From JAHEFU01 sp041395205 (lineage in GTDB: Bacteria > 4484-113 > JAFGCY01): a stretch of DNA of 64,000 nt. Both the position numbers and the translations under genes were made by a program. Of the stretch, positions 1-7,257 are shown piece after piece; the first letter of the stretch is position 1; every line of letters begins with the position of its first letter. The stretch is from the NCBI GenBank assembly GCA_041395205.1, contig JAWLAZ010000002.1:558001-622000 (forward strand). The letters run 5' to 3'. The notes beneath the pieces are model-generated. The model was not told the DNA's origin, made no database searches, and worked only from the letters and a program-made list of their open reading frames with translations.

Positions 1-1097
1 CAGTTGGAGAGCACGCCCTGTTCACGCATGCGGCTGACGACATCCGCGCCCTTGAAGCTCAGCTCCACGCCGATCATCAGGCCCAGCCCGCGTACGTCCG
101 TCACCAGCGGGATGCCCTGCAGCTCCGTGCGGATACGCTTCATGACCCGCTCACCCTGCACAGCGGCACGCTCCACGAGCTGCTCCTGCTCGATCACCTC
201 CAGCGTTGCCAGCGCAGCAGCGCAGGCCAGCGGGTTGCCACCGAAGGTCGTGCCGTGGTCGCCATACTGGATCGCCTCACGCACGCGGCCGTTGCAGAGG
301 CAGGCCCCGACCGGGAAGCCGCCACCCATGGCCTTGGCGAGCGCCATCACATCCGGCTTGACATCGCTGTGCTCATGGCCGAACCAGCGTCCGGTGCGCC
401 CGATGCCGCACTGCACCTCGTCATACACCAGTGCCATGTCGTTGGCATCACACAGTTCACGGCAGGCCTGCAGGAACTCATTCGGGAAGGGCCGCACGCC
501 ACCCTCACCCTGCACGGGCTCGAGGATGATTGCGCCGACCTCATCCGTGATCGCTGCCCTGAGCGCGTCGAGGTCTGCAAATGGCACGCGCTTGTATCCC
601 GCCGGCAGCGGCTCATAGCCCTGGCGGTACTTCTCCGCCCCGAGCGTGACCTGTGCCAGGCTGCGTCCGTGGAAGCAGCCCTCGAATGCCAGCACGGTCC
701 CGCCGCGTCCACGGCTATGGGCGAAGCGCCGCGCCAGCTTGAGCGCGCATTCCACCGCCTCCATGCCGCTGTTGCCGATGAAGATCCGCTCCATCCCGCT
801 CAGTTCAACGAGGCGGCGGCTCAGTTCCACCTGCGGTTCGCTCAGGTAGAAGGCCGAGATATGCATCAGCTCCCCGGCCTGCCGGCGGATCGCCTCCACC
901 ACATGCGGATGGCAATGCCCGACGCTGTTCACCGCGATCCCGGCCAGCGCATCAATGTATTCCTTTCCATCGCTGTCCCACACGCGCGATCCGCTGCCGC
1001 GCACCAGCGCCAGCGGCTGGCGCTTCGTGACCGGCAGGTAGTACTGCTGATCCATTGCCAGCAGTTCGGCCGTGCTGTTCCGTGTATTCGTTGTCAT
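1..1097 (-). CDS. argD: Acetylornithine aminotransferase, 3' end beyond window
   Basis: PLP-dependent class III aminotransferase of arginine biosynthesis; interconverts N-acetylglutamate semialdehyde and N-acetylornithine. I translated the minus strand by hand: the frame is open from ATG at 1097 to the window edge (365 codons). It shows family hallmarks: NSVGHCHP near residue 57, GNSGMEA near 108, VYDEVQCGIGRTG near 224, the PLP-lysine motif ALAKAMGGGFPVGA (Lys about 255) and TTFGGNPLACAAA near 283. Its ATG overlaps the argB stop as ATGA, so translation is probably coupled. Only the C-terminal few dozen residues should be missing. Other class III aminotransferases (ornithine, succinylornithine) are alternatives, but adjacency to argB favours argD. 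Confidence 0.93.
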   Translation of the reverse strand, partial: MTTNTRNSTAELLAMDQQYYLPVTKRQPLALVRGSGSRVWDSDGKEYIDALAGIAVNSVGHCHPHVVEAIRRQAGELMHISAFYLSEPQVELSRRLVELSGMERIFIGNSGMEAVECALKLARRFAHSRGRGGTVLAFEGCFHGRSLAQVTLGAEKYRQGYEPLPAGYKRVPFADLDALRAAITDEVGAIILEPVQGEGGVRPFPNEFLQACRELCDANDMALVYDEVQCGIGRTGRWFGHEHSDVKPDVMALAKAMGGGFPVGACLCNGRVREAIQYGDHGTTFGGNPLACAAALATLEVIEQEQLVERAAVQGERVMKRIRTELQGIPLVTDVRGLGLMIGVELSFKGADVVSRMREQGVLSN

Positions 1098-1942
1098 TGC
1101 TTCTCCCTGATCACGGTGCCAGTCGCCGCACCGTCCAGCGCGGCCTGCAGTGCCTCCGGCCGCGTGCCATTGATTATCCTCGCTGAACTGGCCCCACCGC
1201 GCAGCGCGGCGAGGCAGCCCCTGAGCTTTGGGATCATCCCGCCGCTGATGCCCTCCGCCAGCAGCAGCTCCAGTTCATCCGTGTTAATCCCCTCCACCAG
1301 GCTGTCCCTGTCCGGCCAGTTGCGGTACAGGCCATCCACATCGGTCAGCACGAGATACTCATCCGCCCCCAGAGCCGCCGCCAGCGAACCGGCGAACATG
1401 TCGGCATTGATGTTGTAGTCGCTGCCATCCGGTCCGGGGCTGACCGGTGCCAACACCGGCAGGTAGCCATTGTCCAGCAGCAGCTTCACGAGCGCCGGGT
1501 CCATCCTGCCAACCTCGCCGACCTGGCCCAGTCCGGGAGGATTCAGCAGCGGTTCCGCAATGCAGGTGTTGCCATCCCGGCCGCACAGCCCGACGGCCGC
1601 TGCCCCGAGCCGGTGCAGGTCGCTGACAATCCGCCCGTTCAGCTCACCGCAGAGCACCATGCTGACAACCGCCATCTCCTCCGGCCCGGTCACACGCTGC
1701 CCCTCGATGAAGCGGCTCTCCAGGCCCTGCTGCTCCAGGCGCTGTGCGATGTAGGGCCCGCCGCCATGCACCAGCACCAGGCGCATCCCGCTGCGCTGCG
1801 CCCCCACCAGTCGCCTGAGCACAGCGTCCACCAGCCGCGGATCGAGCATGGCATTGCCACCGTACTTGACGAGGATCGTACGCGGACGGTCAGCGAAACC
1901 CGGGCTGCATGCAGCCTCAATGCTGGGAGTGGATTCGGGCAT
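1094..1942 (-). CDS. argB: Acetylglutamate kinase
   Basis: Phosphorylates N-acetylglutamate in the second step of arginine/ornithine synthesis; cytoplasmic amino-acid-kinase fold. The 282-residue length is normal for the family. Visible motifs: VKYGGNAM (phosphate-binding Lys and glycines, about residue 26), LVLVHGGGP about 55, the N-acetylglutamate/ATP segment with NINADM about 178, TDVDGLY about 200, and GGMIPKL about 235. The stop overlaps the argD start, and a gap of about 20 nt separates it from the racemase-family gene upstream, so it belongs to the same transcript. An N-terminal extension with Cys may or may not be part of an arginine-sensing helix; I cannot tell whether the enzyme is feedback inhibited. 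Confidence 0.95.
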   Translation of the reverse strand: MPESTPSIEAACSPGFADRPRTILVKYGGNAMLDPRLVDAVLRRLVGAQRSGMRLVLVHGGGPYIAQRLEQQGLESRFIEGQRVTGPEEMAVVSMVLCGELNGRIVSDLHRLGAAAVGLCGRDGNTCIAEPLLNPPGLGQVGEVGRMDPALVKLLLDNGYLPVLAPVSPGPDGSDYNINADMFAGSLAAALGADEYLVLTDVDGLYRNWPDRDSLVEGINTDELELLLAEGISGGMIPKLRGCLAALRGGASSARIINGTRPEALQAALDGAATGTVIREKQ

Positions 1943-1962
1943 GTGATTGCTCCGTTGGCAGC

Positions 1963-3129
1963 TCAGGGCTGCGTGGCGATGTCCTCCATGTCGATCACGC
2001 GCGGCACATCCACCTGCTGCGCGCTGTTCATGCCCGCGCTGTACTGCTCGATGCCGGGCGTGACCACCTTGTCAATGTAGTGGCTGTGCATCAGCTTCAG
2101 CAGCGCGCCGTAGCTCAGCCGGAAGCGGATGCTGTCACCAAGCCTCAGTCCGGCGTCGTCATCCCCGACATACACCACCACGAGATCGCTGCTGCCACCG
2201 ATCACGCGGTGCCCGGGATCCACCGGGCGCAGGCCGCCGATGTCCGTGTCCAGTGCGCCGACCGACAGCAGCGCACGGTAGCCGCGCTGGCCCGGCGTGA
2301 ATTCGTTGTCATCGGAATACTCGAAGGAGCTGAGTGAGTCATGCGTTTCCACGAGCGGGATCAGGCCCTTCTCCTTGATCTCCACGATCTCGCCCTCCAG
2401 CGTGATCGCATCATCATGCAGGTCCGGCAGGCAGCCGCCGCTGATCAGATCCGTGCCGAGGAATACGCTTTCGCCGATGCGGAAGTGGTTCATCTCCTTC
2501 GGCACCCGGCCCTCCGGCAACATCGGCAGCCAGGCCGAGGAACCGGCGGAGATCATCGGCAGCGGATGCCTGAACTTCAGCTCCAGCAGTTCACGGTACA
2601 GCGCCAGCTGCATCATCTGCTCCACACTGGGTACTGCGCCACTCAGGCAGCCGAGGTTGGAGCCGATGCCCAGCACCTCGATATTGGACAGGCTGAACAC
2701 GTGCTCGTAGAACTCCACGAGAGATCCCGGCAGGATGCCCTCGCGCAGGTCGCCGAGTTCGATCATGATGATGATGCGGTGCATCCGTCCCTGGCGCCGC
2801 GCCTCGAGGTTGATGGCCTCGATGATGTCAATCTCACTGTTGAGGCTGACCTCGCAGCGTTCGACGATCTCCGGGATCGCGCTGAAATGCGGCAGGCGCA
2901 GGTACCAGTTCTCCTGACTGTCATTCACGCGGTCGATGGCGCGGATGTTGCCAAGCCGGCTGTCGCCGATGCTGCGCACGCCGATCTCCTGCAGCGCGCG
3001 CAGGGTGTCGTGGTGGCCGCACAGCACCTTCGTGACCAGTGTCCAGCTGGCGCCGTGGCGCTCCATCCAGCCGTTGATTGTGTCGATGTTGTGCTGCAGC
3101 TTGTGCAGGTCTATCACCACGCGGTTCAT
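1963..3129 (-). CDS. Alanine/ornithine racemase family PLP enzyme
   Basis: PLP-dependent amino acid racemase with the alanine-racemase N-terminal barrel fold, 388 residues. The N-terminus reads VVIDLHKLQHNI, and the PLP lysine is in LVTKVLCGH (Lys34). Further family segments are RSIGDSRLGNI about 72, the IGSNLGCL phosphate region about 157, and FRIGESVFLGTD about 217. The closest characterised relatives I know are ornithine racemases (Orr) and YhfX-type proteins. Its place directly ahead of argB/argD suggests ornithine or a related arginine-pathway amino acid as substrate, but this is inference. The start overlaps the GNAT stop (ATGA). Substrate specificity cannot be read from the sequence. 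Confidence 0.82.
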   Translation of the reverse strand: MNRVVIDLHKLQHNIDTINGWMERHGASWTLVTKVLCGHHDTLRALQEIGVRSIGDSRLGNIRAIDRVNDSQENWYLRLPHFSAIPEIVERCEVSLNSEIDIIEAINLEARRQGRMHRIIIMIELGDLREGILPGSLVEFYEHVFSLSNIEVLGIGSNLGCLSGAVPSVEQMMQLALYRELLELKFRHPLPMISAGSSAWLPMLPEGRVPKEMNHFRIGESVFLGTDLISGGCLPDLHDDAITLEGEIVEIKEKGLIPLVETHDSLSSFEYSDDNEFTPGQRGYRALLSVGALDTDIGGLRPVDPGHRVIGGSSDLVVVYVGDDDAGLRLGDSIRFRLSYGALLKLMHSHYIDKVVTPGIEQYSAGMNSAQQVDVPRVIDMEDIATQP

Positions 3130-3593
3130 CGCCTGTACCTCATCTCGTCATACACATGCTCGAAACCGAGCCGCTCATAGAGCCGCTTGGCCGGGTTGCC
3201 GAAGTCCACGTGCAGCTTGACCTGCCCATCACACTCCTCGATGCAGCGCCGGATCAGCTCCCCGCCGATCCCATGCCCGCGCATCTCCGGATTCACGCTG
3301 ACGAACAGCAGGATGTTCTCCGGCACATAGCCGCCCATCCCGGTGTTGAGCATCACGAGCGCCCCGGCCAGCCGGCCCTGCAGCTCGACGAGCATGACGA
3401 AGCCGCCGGCGTATTTCTCCTGCGAGAACGCATAGGTGATCGCGTTGTCAATGTCAGCCGGCTGGTCCTCGTAGGGCTGCATCGTCCCGTGCAGGAACTC
3501 CACGAGCGCGGCGCGGCTGCACCAGTCCGGCCAGCTGTTGTCATCGCGCAGCAGGTGGTACTGCGGCGCTGCTTCAGTCCGTGCCTCACTCAT
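3126..3593 (-). CDS. GNAT family N-acetyltransferase
   Basis: Predicted acetyl-CoA-dependent N-acetyltransferase, 155 residues from ATG 3593. I chose this start because it forms an ATGA overlap with the symporter stop; a longer frame upstream runs only inside the symporter gene. The acetyl-CoA-binding motif is RGHGIGGELIRRC, followed by the family ending AKRLYERLGFEHV near the C-terminus. Sitting in an arginine cluster it could acetylate glutamate (a short NAGS) or a basic amino acid, but GNAT substrates cannot be deduced from sequence. It is translationally coupled on both sides, to the symporter and to the racemase-family gene, so the three products probably act together. Confidence 0.8.
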   Translation of the reverse strand: MSEARTEAAPQYHLLRDDNSWPDWCSRAALVEFLHGTMQPYEDQPADIDNAITYAFSQEKYAGGFVMLVELQGRLAGALVMLNTGMGGYVPENILLFVSVNPEMRGHGIGGELIRRCIEECDGQVKLHVDFGNPAKRLYERLGFEHVYDEMRYRR

Positions 3594-5095
3594 GCCATCA
3601 CCTCCTCGGCCTGCGGCTCCTCCACGAGTACCGGAGGTCCGTCGCGCGGGTCCGGCATGATGTAGGAGAATGCCACGAAGAAGATCGCCGATGCCAGGAT
3701 GCCGAAGATGCTCAGGTCCAGGTTCGTGTCCCCGAACCACTGCAGTGGCCCCCTCAGCTGCTCCTGCTTGTCCATGATGTACAGGGTGATCGTCACCAGC
3801 CCGCCGGCCAGCATCCCGAGGAAGGCACCCCAGCGGCTGGCCTGCTTCCAGAAGAAGGCCCCGAGCGTCGGGATGAACAGGCCGCCGACCATGAAGCCGT
3901 AGGCATAGAGCATGCCCTCCAGCACCGCATCGAACTGTCCGGCGATCACGATCGCACCGACGCCGATCACGAGCGTGGCAACCTGGGAGACCCGCACGAT
4001 CACAGCGTGCGAGGCCTGCTTCATGAAGTAGCGCTGGATGATGTCGTTGACAAAGTTCCCGCTGGCTGCCATCAGGCAGCTGTCGGCCGTGGACATGATC
4101 GCGCTGAAGTAGGCGGCGATCACGATGCCCGTCACACCGACGGGCAGCGCTTCAGCAATCAGGCGCGGCAGGCCGAGTTCCGGGGAGTCCAGCGCCGGAT
4201 ACAGCACCCGCGAGCACATCCCGAGGAACACCCCGGCAAATGCCATCACCGGGTACTCGAACAGCCCGGCGATGTACCAGGCGCGCTTCGCTTCCCTGAC
4301 GTCCTTGCAGGCATAGATCCGCTGGTAGAGCGTCATGCCGATCAGCCAGATCGGGATGATCGTGATCATCCAGTTGGCAAAGGTCGTCCAGCCATGCGGC
4401 TGCACGTTGCCAAGACTCCAGAACTCCGCCGGCAGCGCGGCCACGAGGCTGCTCCAGCCGCCGATCTTCATGACCGCGAAGGGAATCCCGAGGAAGATCA
4501 GCCCGAACAGCAGCACGCCCCACTGGATGCTGTCAGTGTGGATCACGGCCTTCAGCCCGCCGATCACCGTATAGGCCACGGTGAACAGGCCGATCACATA
4601 CAGCGAGAACTGCAGCGGTTCCAGGCCCAGGAGCGGCTTCGTGAAGATCGTCTCGCTGGCCAGCGTCGCCCCCGCCAGGGCCTGCGCCCCGGTGAAGCCC
4701 ATGTAGCCGATGCCGCTGATCAGCGCCGCCAGCAGGGCCACGCGCGCGCCGAAGCGCCTGCGCAGGAAGTCGGGGTAGGTCAGCATTCCGTGCTGCATGT
4801 CCATGCCCTTCACATGCGGGATCACGAACACCGCCGCCAGCCAGGCCCCGACGAGGCCCGTGAACAGCAGCCAGGAGCCGCTCAGGCCCATGATGTAGCC
4901 GACGCCACCCAGCCCGATGCTGAAGCCGCCGCCGACATCGGTGGCAACCACGCTCAGGCCGACATGCGTCGAGCTGATGCTGCGCCCGCCGACGTAGTAG
5001 TCATCGGCGGTTTCGTTCTTGTTGTAGAAATAGAGTCCCACGCCCAGCACGCAGAGCATGTAGGCGCCGAACAGCACGTAGTCGATGATTTCCAT
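3590..5095 (-). CDS. Sodium:solute symporter (SSS family)
   Basis: Secondary transporter of the SSS family, 501 residues with about 13 hydrophobic segments from residue 5 to 490. It begins with a typical short periplasmic N-terminus and TM1, then YYVGGRSIS and the conserved sodium-site helix around residues 45-75. The family segment SDSIQWG-like (HTDSIQWGVLLFG, about 188) and an unwound motif around ISTADSCLMAASGNF-type residues (about 335) are present. It is the first gene of the transcript leading into the GNAT, racemase-family and arg genes, so it may import an amino acid used by them. The substrate is not determinable; proline, pantothenate or other solutes are all possible for this family. 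Confidence 0.88.
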   Translation of the reverse strand: MEIIDYVLFGAYMLCVLGVGLYFYNKNETADDYYVGGRSISSTHVGLSVVATDVGGGFSIGLGGVGYIMGLSGSWLLFTGLVGAWLAAVFVIPHVKGMDMQHGMLTYPDFLRRRFGARVALLAALISGIGYMGFTGAQALAGATLASETIFTKPLLGLEPLQFSLYVIGLFTVAYTVIGGLKAVIHTDSIQWGVLLFGLIFLGIPFAVMKIGGWSSLVAALPAEFWSLGNVQPHGWTTFANWMITIIPIWLIGMTLYQRIYACKDVREAKRAWYIAGLFEYPVMAFAGVFLGMCSRVLYPALDSPELGLPRLIAEALPVGVTGIVIAAYFSAIMSTADSCLMAASGNFVNDIIQRYFMKQASHAVIVRVSQVATLVIGVGAIVIAGQFDAVLEGMLYAYGFMVGGLFIPTLGAFFWKQASRWGAFLGMLAGGLVTITLYIMDKQEQLRGPLQWFGDTNLDLSIFGILASAIFFVAFSYIMPDPRDGPPVLVEEPQAEEVMA

Positions 5096-5535
5096 GACAT
5101 CTCCCGTGGTGCCCCGCCAGGCGCACCGACGCAGTTGTCAGTATCCGAAGCTTGATCCGGCTGAAATACCGGAAAGCCGCTGGCGAACCAACGGCGGCCT
5201 GTCCGGGTCGGACCCTGCAGGGGACAGGCGTCATGCAGAAACAGGGCCTGCGGCCCAACTGACTGCGGGGCATTATAGCACAAAAACGCAATGAACGCGA
5301 ATTATGGCAACATGCTTAGGCAAAGCCACCACATTTGCAGCTTGATTCCGTCCTACGTCGCCAAAATATGCGACAATGCTGCTTGTTGCCAGAGTATGCA
5401 AGCACCCACCGGCACTGGGCTCAGCGTCATACTATGCAGCACTCATCCGGACACTGTGTTTCCGCATGGGGCTTACCGCGTTTTCATCTTCATTTCACCG
5501 CTCATGGTACTAATGGTCCATATTGGCGCGTTAAT
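5096..5535. other. Intergenic region between divergent genes
   Basis: About 440 bases with no convincing gene. The half next to the symporter holds its long structured leader. The half next to the plus-strand genes is AT-richer and ends in the 13-nt palindrome ATATGCAGCATAT (5534-5546), which overlaps the possible start codons of a small reading frame. Short frames here have no coding-like composition. Confidence 0.5.
5272..5277 (-). promoter_or_regulatory. -10 element for symporter/arg operon
   Basis: On the minus strand a perfect TATAAT lies about 177 nt before the symporter ATG; the best -35 (TTCGCG, 18 nt spacer) is poor. The resulting leader of about 170 nt is long and can form hairpins, for example the GCCTGTCC/GGACAGGC pair and a GGTGC/GCACC pair close to the start codon, so attenuation-type control is conceivable. 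Confidence 0.45.
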
Positions 5536-5658
5536 ATGCAGCATATGGATAAACACAACATCCTCAGTCCGCTGGACCTGACCGGGAACCTGCTGCGCAG
5601 GCTCTGGGACTATCTGCAGGGTCTGCCCGGCTGCCAGCCGGAACCGGCCGGAGCCTGA
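5536..5658 (+). CDS. Possible small protein upstream of 5658 gene
   Basis: A 40-codon frame (or 37 codons from the second ATG at 5545) encoding an amphipathic segment with LTGNLLRRLWDYLQGL followed by a Pro/Glu tail. Its stop TGA overlaps the next gene's ATG as TGATG, the usual sign of translational coupling. The composition switches from AT-rich to the GC-rich, C/G-ending codons of neighbouring genes exactly where the frame begins. There is no clear Shine-Dalgarno sequence, and the two ATGs lie within a palindrome. I recognise no family; it could be a small membrane-associated or leader peptide, or a chance frame. Confidence 0.4.
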   Translation: MQHMDKHNILSPLDLTGNLLRRLWDYLQGLPGCQPEPAGA

Positions 5659-6509
5659 TGGAACGCGAATATCGGGAAGCGAAGATGAACAGCACACTGA
5701 GTGCCACACAGTTGTCATTCTGGCTCTCGCGGCTCTCGCGCCGTGATGACTGCATCCGCGGCATGGGCCGGCTGATGGGCTGGTATGAACTGGCGGTGGA
5801 TCCGCTGATGGACCCGCAGCTCCTGCGTGAACCGCAGGCCATGGCCGGGCGGCTGGCCTGGCTGCGCGAGCAGCTCAATCTCTGGCTGCCCGGCGCTGAC
5901 GAACGCAGCGCCGCCGCGCGCTTCCTGGCCTTCCTCGAGCTGAGCCTGCAGCCGCAGCTCCATGAGACGGCGGTCCTGCAGGAGCGCCTCGAACTGATCC
6001 GCAGCGAGCCGCTCGGTGAGCAGTCCGCGCTGATGCAGGCCTATGCCGGGATCGTGCTCGCCGGGATGTTTCCGGAGCGTGAGGAGCATGCCCTGAGCCT
6101 GGCCGGCTTCCAGCAGCTGATGCAGCAGGTCCCGAGCGGGCGCAGCAACCACGAGATGTGGCATGCCGCCGCGCAGTGGGCCTACCGCAACGGGCACAGC
6201 AGCGTGCTGGAGCAGGCCCTCGAATTCTGCGTGATGGGCTACCCGGGTGCCGTGGACGAACAGGCCTGGCGCATGACCAACCTGCTCTACCGCCTGCACA
6301 GCGGCCGCGCCATCAGCCAGGACGTGGAATGCCTGATCCACAGCTTCGAGCACCCCGTGCAGCTCAGCCACTTCCGCGAGGACCTGCTCGGCGACTGCGA
6401 GAACGCCGGGCTGATCAACCGCGAAATGGTCTACTGGCTGGAACGCCGCGACACTGAGCTGCGGCGCGAACTGCAGGCCATGGAGGAGGAGATCCGCGCC
6501 GCGGGCTAG
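5658..6509 (+). CDS. Hypothetical helical protein
   Basis: A 283-residue protein with no signal peptide or membrane segment, rich in Leu, Glu, Arg and Gln and predicted almost wholly helical. It ends in a charged helix (WLERRDTELRRELQAMEEE). Regularly spaced helix pairs around residues 60-260 suggest a TPR-like or other alpha-solenoid, but no repeat consensus is clear. The ATG at 5658 overlaps the stop of the upstream small frame; an internal ATG at 5685, preceded by a purine-rich stretch (GGGAAGCG), is the alternative start (274 residues). It is followed immediately by a hairpin-repeat array. I do not recognise the family. Confidence 0.65.
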   Translation: MEREYREAKMNSTLSATQLSFWLSRLSRRDDCIRGMGRLMGWYELAVDPLMDPQLLREPQAMAGRLAWLREQLNLWLPGADERSAAARFLAFLELSLQPQLHETAVLQERLELIRSEPLGEQSALMQAYAGIVLAGMFPEREEHALSLAGFQQLMQQVPSGRSNHEMWHAAAQWAYRNGHSSVLEQALEFCVMGYPGAVDEQAWRMTNLLYRLHSGRAISQDVECLIHSFEHPVQLSHFREDLLGDCENAGLINREMVYWLERRDTELRRELQAMEEEIRAAG

Positions 6510-6702
6510 GAGGTCCGGCGCAAGCCGGGCGCGGTGGTCGAGCGCTAGCTCGGCCCGGAGGTGCTGCGAAGCTGCACCATTGGAGGTCCGGCGCAAGCCG
6601 GGCTTGGAGGTCGAGCGCAAGCTCGGCGCGGAGGTCGAGCGCAAGCTCGGCGCGGAGGTCGAGCGCCAGCTCGGCGCGGAGGTGCGACACTTGCTGTCGC
6701 AC
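6508..6702 (+). repeat. Array of GGAGG hairpin repeats
   Basis: Tandem units of about 24 bp, each starting GGAGGT followed by a short perfect inverted repeat. Stem/loop examples are CCGGC-GCAA-GCCGG, CGAGC-GCAA-GCTCG (three times) and GTGCGACA-CTTGC-TGTCGCAC. The stem sequence differs between units while pairing is kept. The array starts at the stop codon of the upstream gene. Confidence 0.85.
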
Positions 6703-6936
6703 AATGGGTTTCGGGTTTCCGGTTTCGGCAAACGGAGGTGTGATCCCGTCACAGCGGGACTGTCGCACAACGATGGCCACTGCCGCCTGCAAACTGATCG
6801 GCGGCCGCTCGCAGCAGCCACACTAAGAACCAATCACTTTTCCAATATTCTTGTGCGACAGCAAGTGTCGCACCTCCGGCTTCATCCCGCCATTCCATGG
6901 GAATGGCAACCTGTCAATCCATGGGATTGACCTCCC
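6703..6936. repeat. Further hairpin repeats, both orientations
   Basis: No gene is visible. Contains a GGAGG unit with stem TCCCG/CGGGA near 6735-6760. From 6852 to 6935 there are reverse-orientation units ending in CCTCC with stems GTGCGACA/TGTCGCAC, CCATTC/GAATGG around CATGG, and TCAATCC/GGATTGA. The last units abut the stop codon of the small minus-strand gene, so the cluster lies between two convergent genes. Confidence 0.7.
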
Positions 6937-7140
6937 CTACACCCGCAGCAGCAGGTCGTCAATCCGGCTGCGAATCTCCACCGCCTGGCGGCGCAGCTGC
7001 TCCTCGGTGGCCGCCTCATGCTCCCCCAGCAGCAGTTCCAGCCGCTCCTGGCGCCGGATCATCTCCTCCATCATCATGTTGCCCCTGGCCAGCTGGGCCA
7101 GTATCCCCTGCATCAACTGCGCTTCCGAATAGATGTACAT
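6937..7140 (-). CDS. Small coiled-coil protein
   Basis: A 67-residue protein, hydrophilic and almost entirely predicted coiled coil from residue 20 onward (Met-rich MMMEEMIRRQERLELLLGE, then LRRQAVEIRSRIDDLLLRV). The N-terminus MYIYSEAQLMQGILAQL is amphipathic. The start lies just downstream of a palindrome AACATATGTT (7152-7161) that could be an operator. No Shine-Dalgarno is obvious. No family recognised; proteins of this type are often small oligomeric regulators or adaptors, but that is speculation. Confidence 0.55.
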   Translation of the reverse strand: MYIYSEAQLMQGILAQLARGNMMMEEMIRRQERLELLLGEHEAATEEQLRRQAVEIRSRIDDLLLRV

Positions 7141-7190
7141 AGCGACATATTAACATATGTTTAGTATGCGGTCCAGTCCATTTCCGCCAG

Positions 7191-7226
7191 AAAAAGCAAA
7201 AAGCCCGGGGCATCTACCCCGGGCTT
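7191..7226 (-). terminator. Rho-independent terminator of pnp
   Basis: A perfect 10-bp stem (AAGCCCGGGG / CCCCGGGCTT, loop CATCTA) about 30 nt after the pnp stop. On the minus strand it is followed by a T-rich tract. Confidence 0.9.
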
Positions 7227-7257
7227 CCCTGTTCCGTTCAGTTGTCAGCGTGAGCGA

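Noticed and set aside
3581..5155. Long plus-strand frame opposite the symporter
   Set aside because: It is the antisense of a clear SSS transporter; the His/Arg/Glu-rich translation has no family features and only reflects GC-skewed codons.
5291..5581. Frame in the intergenic region before 5658
   Set aside because: Composition unlike genes of this genome and overlaps the better supported small frame.
6508..6702. Resembles a CRISPR array at first sight
   Set aside because: Units are about 24 bp without unique spacers of constant length, stems vary, and no cas gene is near.
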